Notes: generated by a model not told the origin, from the letters alone. A stretch of DNA of 64,000 bases from Carbonatibacter sp965199245 (GCA_965199245.1 CBDAQP010000003.1:1-64000), one strand, 5' to 3'. Positions 19,031-29,103 are shown, numbered from the stretch's first letter. Numbers and translations are program-made.

Positions 19031-20062
19031 ATGTTTTTCAAACGCGAAGGCCCCTTTACTTTGCAACAGCTCGCCGATCTATGCGGGGCAGAACTTTGTC
19101 TGCGTGGGCAAGAGACCCCGCCTGTTATTGAGAATGTCGCCTCCTTAGATGCCGCTACCGCCGCTCAGGTGACTTTTCTGGACAACAGGCGTTACCTTAA
19201 CAGCCTGAAAATAACGCAGGCCACAGCCTGCATTCTGGCCCCTGAATATAAGGACTTTGCCCCTGCGGGGGTTCATCTGTTGGTGAGCAATAATCCTTAT
19301 CGCGCCTATGCCTTGGTTGCACAGGCCTTTTATCCACGTGCGGGGCGTATTCCGGCCGCTGTTGGCATCAATCCGCAGGCGATAATTGATCCCTCTGCCT
19401 CAATCGGGGACTCCTGCGAGATTGCGGCAGGTGTCGTGATTGAGGCAGATGTGACCCTGGGGGCGCATTGCGTGGTCGGCGCGAATAGTGTCATCACGCG
19501 CGCTGTCGAGGTCGGTGCAGGAACAGTTATCGGCCCGAATGTGTCCTTAGAATATTGCCGGATTGGGAAAAACTGCCAAATTCACGCTGGGGCGCGGATT
19601 GGAGCGCGAGGGTTTGGCTTTACGATGGATCCAGAGGAATTCCTTGATATTCCACAGGTTGGGTTGGTTCTTGTCGGCGATGGCGTTGAGGTCGGGGCCA
19701 ATACCACTATTGATCGTGGGGCGGGGCCTGATACGGTGATCGGGGCCGGAACCCGTATTGATAATCAGGTTCAGATCGGTCACAATGCCAGGATAGGACG
19801 TAACTGCGTTTTAGTGACACAGGTTGCCGTCGCGGGCAGTGCTGAACTGGGTGATTTTGTTGTAATGGCCGCAAAATCGGGCGTGACAGGTCATGTCAAG
19901 GTCGGTACAGGAACACAGATTGCCTCAAAGGCCGGGGTTATGAAATCCATTTCGCCGGGCCAGAAAGTCGGGGGACATCCGGCGGTTCCCTTGGGAGACT
20001 GGCTCAGGCGGCAGGCATTTTTGGATCGGATGATGAAAAACAGGGGAAAACCTGATGAGTAA
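19031..20062 (+). CDS. lpxD: UDP-3-O-acylglucosamine N-acyltransferase
   Basis: This is the third step of lipid A synthesis, transferring a hydroxyacyl chain from ACP to the glucosamine nitrogen. The 343-residue product has an N-terminal uridine-binding domain (1-100), then a left-handed beta-helix of hexapeptide repeats (about 105-320). These include the conserved IDNQVQIGHNARIG segment, which carries the catalytic His. The stop overlaps fabZ in ATGAGTAA. Confidence 0.97.
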   Translation: MFFKREGPFTLQQLADLCGAELCLRGQETPPVIENVASLDAATAAQVTFLDNRRYLNSLKITQATACILAPEYKDFAPAGVHLLVSNNPYRAYALVAQAFYPRAGRIPAAVGINPQAIIDPSASIGDSCEIAAGVVIEADVTLGAHCVVGANSVITRAVEVGAGTVIGPNVSLEYCRIGKNCQIHAGARIGARGFGFTMDPEEFLDIPQVGLVLVGDGVEVGANTTIDRGAGPDTVIGAGTRIDNQVQIGHNARIGRNCVLVTQVAVAGSAELGDFVVMAAKSGVTGHVKVGTGTQIASKAGVMKSISPGQKVGGHPAVPLGDWLRRQAFLDRMMKNRGKPDE

Positions 20063-20546
20063 ACAAGATCATTGCGACACAGCGTCGCGTTCAACAGAGC
20101 TACGTTCGGCAGATATTCTTCGAATTAAGGAAATTTTGCCACACCGCTATCCTTTTTTGCTCATTGATCGGGTGGCTGACATTGAATGCCATCAAGGAGC
20201 CGTCGGCATTAAAAATGTTACCGCGAATGAACCCTTTTTCGAAGGCCACTTTCCTGCGCAACCGATTATGCCCGGTGTGCTGATTGTCGAAGCCATGGCA
20301 CAGACAGCGGCGGTTGTGGTCTTTGAAACATTGGGGGCAGAGGCCGCAGGGAAGCTAGTTTATTTTATGACAATTGATCAGGCGCGTTTTCGCCGTCCCG
20401 TTGGCCCCGGCGACCAGATGCGACTTCATGTGGCAAAGGTGCGTAACCGCAAAAGCGTTTGGAAATTTAGCGGCCTTGCAAAGGTTGACGGGAACGTGGT
20501 GGCAGAAGCAACCTTTTCAGCAATGATTGTGGATGGTGACGCGTGA
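20055..20546 (+). CDS. fabZ: 3-hydroxyacyl-ACP dehydratase FabZ
   Basis: This hot-dog-fold dehydratase of type II fatty acid synthesis sits within the lipid A genes and competes with LpxA and LpxD for hydroxyacyl-ACP. The 163-residue product has LPHRYPFLLIDRV and the active-site His65 in EGHFP and Glu79 in IVEAMAQ. The N-terminal 15-20 residues are a variable extension. It is coupled to lpxD and, through a GTGA overlap, to lpxA. Confidence 0.97.
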   Translation: MSKQDHCDTASRSTELRSADILRIKEILPHRYPFLLIDRVADIECHQGAVGIKNVTANEPFFEGHFPAQPIMPGVLIVEAMAQTAAVVVFETLGAEAAGKLVYFMTIDQARFRRPVGPGDQMRLHVAKVRNRKSVWKFSGLAKVDGNVVAEATFSAMIVDGDA

Positions 20547-21325
20547 ACATTCATCCAACAGCCCTGATCGAATCAGGCGCAATCATTGACGATGCGGCAG
20601 AGGTCGGCCCCTATTGCGTTATTGGGGCAAAGGTACGGCTCCAAGCCGGGGTAAAACTACACAGTCATGTTGTTGTCAGTGGGCGCACAACCATCGGCGC
20701 AGGAACAGAAATCTATCCCTTTGCCTCGATTGGGAGCAGTCCCCAGGATTTGAAATTTTCCGGTGAAGATTCAGAGCTTATCATCGGTCAAAACAACCGC
20801 ATTCGCGAACATGTCACCATTAACCCCGGAACCAGGGGCGGCGGAATGGTCACGCGGGTTGGTGATGGTTGTCTGATTATGGTCGGGGTGCACATTGCCC
20901 ATGATTGCCAGATTGGGAGTAGTGTTATTCTGGTCAACAACGCGACGCTTGCCGGACATGTCGAGGTCGGTGATTTTGCCATTATTGGAGGGCTGTCTGC
21001 TGTTCATCAGTTTGTCCGAATCGGTCAACATGTGATGATCGGTGGGATGACAGGTGTTGGGAATGACGTCATTCCCTATGGCCTCGTGACCGGCAATCGC
21101 GGTCATCTGAGCGGTTTGAACCTTATTGGTCTGAAACGTCGCGGTTTTGCCCGTGAAGAGATTACGGCACTTCAGGCAACGTTCCGGCGACTTTTTTCTG
21201 GTGATGGTACAATGGCGGCGCGCCTTGAAAAAGAACAGGCCGACAATCCGACGGATCTTGCCCGGCATGTTGTTGATTTTATTGCCGCTGACTCGTCACG
21301 GGCTCTGTGTCAGCCCAAAGAATAA
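20543..21325 (+). CDS. lpxA: UDP-N-acetylglucosamine acyltransferase LpxA
   Basis: This is the first committed enzyme of lipid A synthesis. The 260-residue product starts with GTG at 20543, overlapping the fabZ stop. A left-handed beta-helix of hexapeptides fills the first two thirds, with the catalytic His120 in HIAHDC, and a helical C-terminal domain follows. Motifs such as SSPQDLKF and GLNLIGLKRRGF are characteristic. Confidence 0.97.
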   Translation: MNIHPTALIESGAIIDDAAEVGPYCVIGAKVRLQAGVKLHSHVVVSGRTTIGAGTEIYPFASIGSSPQDLKFSGEDSELIIGQNNRIREHVTINPGTRGGGMVTRVGDGCLIMVGVHIAHDCQIGSSVILVNNATLAGHVEVGDFAIIGGLSAVHQFVRIGQHVMIGGMTGVGNDVIPYGLVTGNRGHLSGLNLIGLKRRGFAREEITALQATFRRLFSGDGTMAARLEKEQADNPTDLARHVVDFIAADSSRALCQPKE

Positions 21326-21330
21326 AAATC

Positions 21331-22230
21331 ATGGCCCGGCCTGATTTCAGCTCGCTCGACTCCAAACTACCCTTGGGTATTTTGGCAGGGAGTGGCCCCT
21401 TGCCCCGTAAGCTGGTCGATTTTTGCAAAGGAAACAAGCGATCTGTTTTCGTGATGGCCTTTGAAGGGCAAACGGATCTGGACACGGTTCAAGGTGTCGC
21501 CCATGCGTGGTTTCGCCTGGGGGCGGGGGGGGCTGTGATTGATACGCTCAAGGCACAGGCCGTGCGCGATCTTGTCATGATTGGGCCGATCCGACGACCG
21601 TCGATGACCGAATTGCGCCCGGATTGGCGCACCCTGCAATTTTTTGCAAAAGTGGGAATGAAGAGCCTCGGCGATGACAGTTTACTCCGGGGGATTATGG
21701 CAGCTCTTGAAGACGAAGGCTTTTGCTTTCTGGCTGTCGATGATGTTTTGCGCGATTGGGTGATGCCTGTGGGTTATTTGGTTGGGGGAGATGACTCCTC
21801 TGATGGTTTTGACCTCCGCCAAGGAGACATTCGCCGGGGCATTGAGGTCGCGCGGGCCTTGGGGGCTGTTGATGTCGGGCAGTCCGTCGTTGTGCAAGAT
21901 AGTCTGGTGCTGGCTGTCGAGGGAATCGAAGGAACTGATGCCTTAATCCAGCGCACCCACACCTTAAAACGCGCAGGCGTAGGCCCTGTTTTGGTCAAAC
22001 TGAAAAAACCCGGGCAGGATCGCCGCGCCGATTTGCCAACAGTTGGCGTGCAAACAGTCAACAACGCGATTGAGGCCGGATTTCGCGGAATTGCCTTGGA
22101 AGCCGGAGGAAGTCTTCTCATTGACCGCGATGAGGTCATTCAACGCGCCGGGGAGGCCGGGCTTTTTGTCCTTGGGCTTGATTTGGGTGCGCCTGGTTGG
22201 GATGGGGCAGATGCGGGTGCGCCGTTATGA
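21331..22230 (+). CDS. lpxI: UDP-2,3-diacylglucosamine diphosphatase LpxI
   Basis: LpxI removes UMP from UDP-2,3-diacylglucosamine in the alphaproteobacterial version of the pathway, in place of LpxH. The product is 299 residues from the ATG at 21331. It opens with LGILAGSGPLPRKL and has the conserved C-terminal GVQTVNNAIEAGFRGIALEAG (read in two parts), which marks the DUF1009 family. A GTG at 21307 would overlap lpxA but extend the protein without homologous residues. The position between lpxA and lpxB supports the call. Confidence 0.94.
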   Translation: MARPDFSSLDSKLPLGILAGSGPLPRKLVDFCKGNKRSVFVMAFEGQTDLDTVQGVAHAWFRLGAGGAVIDTLKAQAVRDLVMIGPIRRPSMTELRPDWRTLQFFAKVGMKSLGDDSLLRGIMAALEDEGFCFLAVDDVLRDWVMPVGYLVGGDDSSDGFDLRQGDIRRGIEVARALGAVDVGQSVVVQDSLVLAVEGIEGTDALIQRTHTLKRAGVGPVLVKLKKPGQDRRADLPTVGVQTVNNAIEAGFRGIALEAGGSLLIDRDEVIQRAGEAGLFVLGLDLGAPGWDGADAGAPL

Positions 22231-23396
22231 ACATTCGTGTATATATTGTCGCGGGGGAACTCTCTGGCGATTTGCTCGCGGGGCGTTTGATGGCGGCTCT
22301 CACACGGCGGGGCGCGGTTGAATTTTACGGCATTGGCGGGCCGGCTATGGAGGCGCAAGGACTGAACAGCCTCTTTCCCATGCAAGAACTGTCCGTGATG
22401 GGCCTTGCTGAAATTTTGCCCCATATTCCCCACTTTTTACGCCGTATTCAACAAACTGTTTCTGATGCGAAACAAAAAAAACCTGATCTTTTTTTGTCTG
22501 TTGATTCCCCGGGCTTTTCATTACGTGTCAGCCGCCAGCTCAAGGGAGCCGGATTTCCACTTGTTCACTATGTCGCGCCGTCGGTTTGGGCGTGGAAGCC
22601 GGGGCGGGCGCGCAAAATAGCGGCCTGGCTCGATCACTTGCTGACCTTGCTTCCTTTTGAACCGCCTTATTTTACCCGTTATGGCCTTCAAACAAGCTTT
22701 GTCGGTCACTCCTGCCTTGAATCACAACCTGCGGGTTTGGACAGCATGGACTGCCGTACAGAACTCGGACTCGACCCGACATGTTCTACCCTTGCTGTCT
22801 TACCGGGGAGCCGGATGGGGGAACTGTCACGGATTGGGCCTATTTTTACGCAAGTGACCCACCGTCTTCACGGTTTACACGGCAACAAGATTCAAATTGT
22901 TGTCCCCCGCGTCGATCATCTGTCGGCAAAGCTGCGCGAATTGGTCGAGTCCTGGCCTGTGAGAACTGTTGTTTGTCCACAGGCCGATAAATACAAAGCC
23001 TTCGCAGCGGCTGATGTGGCCCTGGCGGCATCGGGAACAGCGACACTTGAACTGGCAGTAGCATCCGTTCCGACAGTGGTGGGCTACCGCGTCCATCGGC
23101 TCTCTGCCTGGATTGTACGAAGGCTGATTCGAACTCGTTATTACAGCCTGCCCAATATTTTGTTGCAACGCGAACTACAACCGGAACGCATTCAGGACGA
23201 TTGCCGCCCCAGTCTTCTGACCGCAGAACTCAGGCGTTTCCTTGATGATCCACAGGTACGCCAGAAATCTGATGACGACTGTGCCAGGGTTCGAGCCATG
23301 CTCTCACCCGTCGGCGAGAGACCAAGCGAGGCGGCGGCAACTGTGCTGTTTGACCTGATCGAACAGCACCAAAAGACGACAAAAACGACGGCCTAG
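22227..23396 (+). CDS. lpxB: Lipid-A-disaccharide synthase
   Basis: This GT-B glycosyltransferase joins UDP-diacylglucosamine and lipid X. The ATG at 22227 overlaps the lpxI stop (ATGA) and gives 389 residues. IVAGELSGDLLAG at the N-terminus, VHYVAPSVWAWKPGRA, and the C-terminal ASGTATLELA are family hallmarks. It ends head-on with gltA; the two stop codons share the four bases CTAG. Confidence 0.96.
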   Translation: MNIRVYIVAGELSGDLLAGRLMAALTRRGAVEFYGIGGPAMEAQGLNSLFPMQELSVMGLAEILPHIPHFLRRIQQTVSDAKQKKPDLFLSVDSPGFSLRVSRQLKGAGFPLVHYVAPSVWAWKPGRARKIAAWLDHLLTLLPFEPPYFTRYGLQTSFVGHSCLESQPAGLDSMDCRTELGLDPTCSTLAVLPGSRMGELSRIGPIFTQVTHRLHGLHGNKIQIVVPRVDHLSAKLRELVESWPVRTVVCPQADKYKAFAAADVALAASGTATLELAVASVPTVVGYRVHRLSAWIVRRLIRTRYYSLPNILLQRELQPERIQDDCRPSLLTAELRRFLDDPQVRQKSDDDCARVRAMLSPVGERPSEAAATVLFDLIEQHQKTTKTTA

Positions 23397-24688
23397 CGTT
23401 GGTCAATCGCCACAAAATCGCGTTTGTCCTGACCAAGGAACAGCTGGCGGGGGCGGCTAATTCTGTGCATGGGGTCTTCGATCATTTCGTTCCACTGTGC
23501 GACCCAGCCCACTGTCCGGGCCAAGGCAAAAAGAACTGTGAACATAGAGGTCGGAAATCCTATGGCTTTCAAAACAATACCAGAATAGAAATCAACGTTG
23601 GGGAATAGTTTCTTTTCTTTGAAATAGGGATCAGACAGGGCCACACGTTCCAGCTCCATCGCCAGTTCAAGCAAGGGATCATCCGTGCCCAATTCGGTCA
23701 GAACCTCGTGACAAGACTCGCGCATTACGGCGGCGCGAGGATCGTAATTTTTATAAACGCGATGCCCAAAACCCATCAGACGGAAAGGATCATTTTTGTC
23801 CTTTGCCCGCGCGATAAATTCGGGGATGCGGTCTTTGTGACCAATTTCGCACAACATATCCAACACAGCCTCATTCGCACCGCCATGTGCAGGCCCCCAG
23901 AGCGAGGCAATGCCCGCCGCAATACAGGCAAAAGGATTCGCACCGGACGACCCCGCAATGCGAACTGTAGATGTTGAAGCATTTTGTTCATGATCTGCAT
24001 GAAGAATAAAAATGCGATCCATCGCCCGCGCCAAAACAGGGCTGATTTTGTAGTCTTCGGTTGGAACGGAAAAGGTCATGTGTAGAAAATCCGCCGCATA
24101 GCTCAAATCATTGCGCGGATAGACAAAGGGCTGTCCGACAGAATACTTATAGGCCATTGCCGCCAGGGTCGGCATTTTCGCAATCAAGCGATAGGATGCC
24201 CTGCGTCGCTGTGCCGGGTCGCGAATATCGGTTGAGTCATGATAAAAAGCAGACAAGGCTCCCACGACGCCGACCATAATCGCCATAGGGTGTGAATCGC
24301 GGCGAAAACCGCGATAGAAATTCATGACCTGCTCGTGCAACATGGTATGATAGGTGATTTCTTTGGCGAAGCCGTCTTTTTGCTCTGTTGTGGGTAATTC
24401 GCCATTGAGCAAAAGATAGCAAACTTCTGTGAAGTCGCTTTTCGCCGCGAGTTCTTCGATGGCATAGCCCCTGTGAAGCAAAATACCCTGATCGCCATCA
24501 ATATAGGTAATGGCGGAATCACAGCTGGCGGTCGAGGTAAAGCCGGGGTCATAGGTAAAGCACCCTGTTTCCGCATAAAGACGACGGATGTCGAGAACAG
24601 ACGGGCCGACCTTGCCAGCCAGAACGGGCAGTTCAAAACTTTTTCCCGTGCGGTTATCCGTGAGTGTAAAGGAATTTTTCTGCGTCAT
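23393..24688 (-). CDS. gltA: Citrate synthase
   Basis: This enzyme condenses acetyl-CoA and oxaloacetate at the entry of the TCA cycle. The 431-residue product is the large, Gram-negative hexameric type. Catalytic residues lie in GPAHGGANE, GFGHRVYKNYDPRA and the Asp of FPNVDFYSG. The ATG at 24688 (MTQKNSF) was preferred over a more upstream ATG because the extra 22 residues look non-coding and a purine-rich site precedes it. The gene converges on lpxB. Confidence 0.97.
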   Translation of the reverse strand: MTQKNSFTLTDNRTGKSFELPVLAGKVGPSVLDIRRLYAETGCFTYDPGFTSTASCDSAITYIDGDQGILLHRGYAIEELAAKSDFTEVCYLLLNGELPTTEQKDGFAKEITYHTMLHEQVMNFYRGFRRDSHPMAIMVGVVGALSAFYHDSTDIRDPAQRRRASYRLIAKMPTLAAMAYKYSVGQPFVYPRNDLSYAADFLHMTFSVPTEDYKISPVLARAMDRIFILHADHEQNASTSTVRIAGSSGANPFACIAAGIASLWGPAHGGANEAVLDMLCEIGHKDRIPEFIARAKDKNDPFRLMGFGHRVYKNYDPRAAVMRESCHEVLTELGTDDPLLELAMELERVALSDPYFKEKKLFPNVDFYSGIVLKAIGFPTSMFTVLFALARTVGWVAQWNEMIEDPMHRISRPRQLFLGQDKRDFVAIDQR

Positions 24689-24769
24689 GACTTTTCCCTT
24701 CTGTTCCCGCGACCTTGTTTGTGTTGGATAATTTCTCGCACAATTCTCTATCACGACAGAGCCTGAATA

Positions 24770-26197
24770 TCAATCTGAACACAGATTTTTTGTGCCGGCT
24801 TGATCGGCAATGCGCCCAAGTGATTCGGCTTTGCCCAAAGCCACCATGACCGCAAAGACACTCGGTGAAACAGTTTGCCCGGACAGGGCCGCGCGCACAG
24901 GTTGGGCAACCTTACCCAGCGTCACATCGCGTTTTTCGGCAAAGTATTTGATTTCTTGTTCGAGTCTATCAGTTGTCCAATCGGCCTCTGCGATGGCGTC
25001 TAACTGTGCATGAAGTGCGAAGAGCCGTTCACGTGCACTATCATCCAGAATTTTCCGTGCCTTCTCATCCATTTCGAGCGGGCGGGGCAGGAGATAAAAA
25101 AGCGCGGAGTCAGACAGGTCAATCACACTTTTTGCCCGCTCTTTTAATCCCGGCATGGCCTTGACCAGTGTTGCTTTTTGCCCATCTGACAGGGTGTTGT
25201 CCAGCCGTGCCGCAACCAGATCAGCCAATGTCCCATCATCCAGATTGCGGAGGTAATAACCATTGAGATGATCCAGCTTTGCAAAATCAAAACGCGATGG
25301 AGCCTTGCCGACGGCGGTGAGGTCAAACCATTCAATCGCCTGTTCCGTTGCGATAATTTCTTCATCTCCCTTTCCCCAGCCAAGACGCAAGAGGTAATTA
25401 CGCAACGCTTCGGGCAAGTAACCCAGTTCATCACGATAGGATTCAATCCCCAACGCGCCATGACGTTTGGACAGCTTGGCCCCATCGGGGCCGTGAATCA
25501 ACGGAATATGTGCAAATTCAGGGCGTGTCCAATCCATCGCACGGAAAAGCTGACTCTGGCGAAAGGCATTGGTCAAATGGTCGTCACCCCGAATGACATG
25601 CGTGACCCCCATATCATGGTCATCGACAACAACCGATAGCATATAGGTCGGCGTTCCATCTGCGCGGAGCAAGATCATATCATCAAGCTGGCTATTGGGA
25701 ACCGTGACCGGGCCTTGAACAAGGTCGTTGATTGTTGTCTCCCCCGTGCGGGGCATTTTCAGGCGCACCACCGGATCAACACCAACCGGGGCCTCCGCAG
25801 GATCGCGGTCGCGCCATTTCCCGTCATAGGCAACACGGCGTCCTGCGGTACGGGCGTCTTCGCGCATCTGGCGTAGTTCGTCGGGGGAGCAATAACACAA
25901 ATAAGCCCGACCATGGTCGAGCAGATGACGCGCAACTGCGGTGTGTCGTTCACGCCGGGCAAATTGGTAAACAACCTCATCATCATGATCCAGACCGAGC
26001 CAGAACAGGCCATCGAGAATGGCGGCAATGGCCTCCGGTGTCGAGCGGGCGCGGTCAGTGTCTTCGATCCGCAATCGATAGTGCCCGCCGTGGTGACGGG
26101 CAAAGAGCCAATTAAAAAGTGCGGTTCTGGCCCCCCCAATATGGAGAAATCCGGTCGGAGAGGGTGCAAAGCGCGTGACAACAGCGGGGACAGACAT
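24770..26197 (-). CDS. gltX: Glutamyl-tRNA synthetase
   Basis: This class I synthetase charges tRNA-Glu and, in organisms with GatCAB, often tRNA-Gln as well. The 475-residue product has the HIGH-type motif in SPTGFLHIGGARTALFNW and the KMSKS-type motif KLSKRHGA. It sits 81 bases upstream of gltA on the same strand. The gatCAB genes at 59259-62509 fit indirect Gln-tRNA formation. Alphaproteobacteria often have two gltX genes, and this could be either. Confidence 0.96.
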   Translation of the reverse strand: MSVPAVVTRFAPSPTGFLHIGGARTALFNWLFARHHGGHYRLRIEDTDRARSTPEAIAAILDGLFWLGLDHDDEVVYQFARRERHTAVARHLLDHGRAYLCYCSPDELRQMREDARTAGRRVAYDGKWRDRDPAEAPVGVDPVVRLKMPRTGETTINDLVQGPVTVPNSQLDDMILLRADGTPTYMLSVVVDDHDMGVTHVIRGDDHLTNAFRQSQLFRAMDWTRPEFAHIPLIHGPDGAKLSKRHGALGIESYRDELGYLPEALRNYLLRLGWGKGDEEIIATEQAIEWFDLTAVGKAPSRFDFAKLDHLNGYYLRNLDDGTLADLVAARLDNTLSDGQKATLVKAMPGLKERAKSVIDLSDSALFYLLPRPLEMDEKARKILDDSARERLFALHAQLDAIAEADWTTDRLEQEIKYFAEKRDVTLGKVAQPVRAALSGQTVSPSVFAVMVALGKAESLGRIADQAGTKNLCSD

Positions 26198-26306
26198 TAT
26201 GCGATTCCATGGTTATTGTTTTGCTGTCTGCCCCTCTATCATAGCTTTGTCAGGTCATCAAATCCCCGCTATTGTGATCAAAACGCTTCTGGGATTTCCT
26301 GTGTAC

Positions 26307-28415
26307 ATGACAATTAAAAAATCTCTGCACCGGTTGCACAGTTGGGTCGCACATAATACCGTGGAGGGCTTCGCGCAGTTGCGCCCTTTTTATCTGGCTG
26401 TTTTAGCGTTCGGCACAGGCATTACGCTTTATTTTGCACCCGCATCCGAGCCACCGCAATGGGCGGGGCAGGGGGCGGCTGTTTTTGTCCTCCTTGCCGT
26501 ACCTTGCGCGGTATTTTTACTGCTACGACAGCCTGTTCTGGGCACATTTTTTTTATTGCTTGCCGCTTTGTTCGGTGGTTTTGCGCTCATGACATATCGG
26601 GCAAACACGCAGGACACCCTTTTGTTGCATCGCCCACTCTACGGCGTTCCCTTTCAAGGCTGTATTGTCACGATTGAACCCCATCGACGCGGAGTGCGTT
26701 TGACCCTTGCGGCGGTTGAATTGGCATGGGGAGACAGCCCCCCGGAACGTATTCGCCTCACCACGCGACAGGATTTTCAAACCGGGGACTGTATCGCGGG
26801 GCGGGCCGGATTATTGCCGCCCTCCGGGGCGTTGCACCCGGGGGGGTATGATTTTGCCCGTCACAATTTTTTTCAAGGACTCGGGGCCTCTGGCTTTATC
26901 ATGGGAACAGCCCAAATCCTTGACAGGCCCGCAGAACAATCCCTTGCCCAACGTTGGAATAACCTGTGGTCTGACCTTAGGCTCTCACTTGTCCAATCCA
27001 TTCGTACCACGTTGCCCCCTGAAAAACAGGCGTTGGTGACTGTGTTCCTCACAGGGCAAAAAGGCAAATTAACGCAGGCACAGCTGGACGCTATGCGAAA
27101 ATCCGGCTTGGCCCATCTTCTGGCCATTTCCGGTTTACATATGGGGCTGTTGGCTGGGTTGTTGTTCGGTGGGATTCGCTTTGCCTTGGCTCTTTGGCCT
27201 ATGATGGCGGTACAGTGGCCGATCAAAAAACTCTCTGCGGCCTGTGCCATTGTAGGCTGTTTTGCCTTTTTACAGCTGATTGGTGTTCCTGTTCCGGCAG
27301 AACGCGCCTTTATTATGACGGCATTGACACTCACCGCGATTATTTTAGACCGCAACCCCTTTTCATTTCGTCTTGTCTTTATTGCTGCTCTGGTCATCCT
27401 CCTGCACAGTCCGGCGATTGTGGTCACGGCATCCTTTCAGCTGTCTTTTGCGGCTGTTCTGGCCTTGATTGGTTTTTCTTTTTCGACCTCATCGCGACAA
27501 TCGCACCTGACAAACAGGCGCGGGGTGCTGTGGTGGCTCTGTAACCTGTTTTTCTGTTCCCTGGTGGCCTCCCTCGCGACTCTGCCCTTTGTTGCGTTTC
27601 ATTTTAAAACCATCTCCTTACTGGGTATTCCGGCGAATATGTTGGCGGTTCCCTGGACGGGTTTTATCATCATGCCGCTGGTTTTGTTGTGTTTTTTGAC
27701 CATTCCCCTGGGGGCGGGGGAACTGTTCCTGTTTCTTTTGGCGCAGGCGTTGAATGGCCTGATGATGCTGGCGGAATTTTTCGGGGATTTTCCCTTGAGT
27801 ACCGTTGCCGTTCCGGCTTTTGACTCGCTCGTTTTGGGTGGAGTGATCCTCGTTTTGCTCTGGCTCGTGCTGGTTCAGGGGGCCTTGCGCTGGTTTGGGT
27901 TCTTGCCTCTTCCCCTTTTGATCATTGGAGCCATGATCCAGCCGCGCCCGGTGGTTTTGATTGATGCAACGGCAAAACTGATGGCGGTGCAGAGTAGAGA
28001 GGACGCCTTTTTCTCAACTCTGCGCGGGGAGTCCTTCACGCGTAAAAACTGGCTACGCTATTGGGGCGTTGAAAAAATGCTACAGTTTGGCGCACACACA
28101 GGGGATCAAAACAACCCCCTGATCTGCGACCCATCAGGGTGCATTTTTTCAACCGGAACCCGCAACCTTGCCCTGTCCTTTCGCCCTGACTCTCTGGAAC
28201 AGGATTGCAAAAATGTTGACCTTGTCATCGCCCGTTATCCGGTGAACGGTCTGCCTTGTTCCGCACAGATATTTGACCGCCGGGACATTATGCGGGCAGG
28301 CGGTCTGGCCCTCTGGCCTGAACACACAGCCTGGCGCGTGACCGCATTGGACGGACGGTCACTTGAACAGCAGGAAACACAGCGACAACGACCCTGGCAG
28401 AGGCGGCAGCGTTAG
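26307..28415 (+). CDS. comEC: ComEC/Rec2-family DNA uptake channel protein
   Basis: This inner-membrane protein is thought to carry single-stranded DNA into the cytoplasm during transformation. The 702-residue product (ATG at 26307) has an N-terminal membrane and OB-like region (DUF4131), then the competence domain with LLAISGLHMGLLAG and many membrane segments to about residue 540. The C-terminal 150 residues have no complete metallo-beta-lactamase HxHxDH motif, so the hydrolase domain is reduced or lost, as in many alphaproteobacterial ComECs. It diverges from gltX and converges on lexA. Confidence 0.9.
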   Translation: MTIKKSLHRLHSWVAHNTVEGFAQLRPFYLAVLAFGTGITLYFAPASEPPQWAGQGAAVFVLLAVPCAVFLLLRQPVLGTFFLLLAALFGGFALMTYRANTQDTLLLHRPLYGVPFQGCIVTIEPHRRGVRLTLAAVELAWGDSPPERIRLTTRQDFQTGDCIAGRAGLLPPSGALHPGGYDFARHNFFQGLGASGFIMGTAQILDRPAEQSLAQRWNNLWSDLRLSLVQSIRTTLPPEKQALVTVFLTGQKGKLTQAQLDAMRKSGLAHLLAISGLHMGLLAGLLFGGIRFALALWPMMAVQWPIKKLSAACAIVGCFAFLQLIGVPVPAERAFIMTALTLTAIILDRNPFSFRLVFIAALVILLHSPAIVVTASFQLSFAAVLALIGFSFSTSSRQSHLTNRRGVLWWLCNLFFCSLVASLATLPFVAFHFKTISLLGIPANMLAVPWTGFIIMPLVLLCFLTIPLGAGELFLFLLAQALNGLMMLAEFFGDFPLSTVAVPAFDSLVLGGVILVLLWLVLVQGALRWFGFLPLPLLIIGAMIQPRPVVLIDATAKLMAVQSREDAFFSTLRGESFTRKNWLRYWGVEKMLQFGAHTGDQNNPLICDPSGCIFSTGTRNLALSFRPDSLEQDCKNVDLVIARYPVNGLPCSAQIFDRRDIMRAGGLALWPEHTAWRVTALDGRSLEQQETQRQRPWQRRQR

Positions 28416-28423
28416 GGAAAGGA

Positions 28424-29089
28424 TCAGGAATAATGACGCACCAACCCGACAAGGCGGCCTTGAATCGTGACCTCATCCGCCGGATAGTGCCGGGCACTGT
28501 AGGTGGCGTTTGCAGGTTCCAGAATAATTTCTTTGCCTTTGTGGTAAATACGTTTGAGGGTGGCATCTTCCCCCCTGACCAGGGCAACGGCAATGCCACC
28601 GTTTTCAACACGATCTGCCCGGCGTAACACAACAGTATCCCCATCCATGATTCCGGCCTCGATCATCGAATCCCCGTCAATGGTCAGGGCGTAGTGTTCA
28701 CCCGCCCCGACCAAATGCGCGGGAACCGCAACAAAACTTGACGGGTCACTGATGGCTTCAATCGGGGTTCCCGCCGCAATCTTTCCATAGAGCGGCAAAG
28801 AGACCGCCCGTTCCAACACCGAAAGGTCATTGCGTTCGGGGGAGGAATTGTTTTTTCTGTTCTGCGGCAGGATGTCTTCGGGCAGGCGCACAATCTCAAC
28901 GGCCCGCGCCCTGTGTCGCAACCGGCGAATAAATCCCCGCTCTTCGAGGGCCTGCACCAAACGATGAACCCCCGACTTTGATTTCAAATTCAGCGCGGTT
29001 CGCATTTCATCAAAAGACGGCGGCAAGCCCTTCTGATCCAAATAGCCCTGAATGTACATCAACAGATCATACTGTTTACGCGTTAGCAT
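28424..29089 (-). CDS. lexA: SOS repressor LexA
   Basis: LexA represses DNA-damage genes and self-cleaves with RecA. The 221-residue product (start MLTRKQYDLL) has a winged-helix DNA-binding domain (1-65) typical of alphaproteobacteria (SKSGVHRLVQALEERGFIRR). The Ala106-Gly107 cleavage site is in IAAGTP, with Ser141 in GDSMIEAG and Lys179 as the catalytic dyad. Upstream ATGs would add up to 11 residues, but the chosen start matches relatives. A degenerate SOS box lies 15-29 bases upstream. Confidence 0.96.
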   Translation of the reverse strand: MLTRKQYDLLMYIQGYLDQKGLPPSFDEMRTALNLKSKSGVHRLVQALEERGFIRRLRHRARAVEIVRLPEDILPQNRKNNSSPERNDLSVLERAVSLPLYGKIAAGTPIEAISDPSSFVAVPAHLVGAGEHYALTIDGDSMIEAGIMDGDTVVLRRADRVENGGIAVALVRGEDATLKRIYHKGKEIILEPANATYSARHYPADEVTIQGRLVGLVRHYS

Positions 29090-29103
29090 GGCGGCCCTCA
29101 TGG

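Noticed and set aside
27950..28400. Metallo-beta-lactamase domain at the end of ComEC
   Set aside because: No HxHxDH-type metal motif is visible in these residues.
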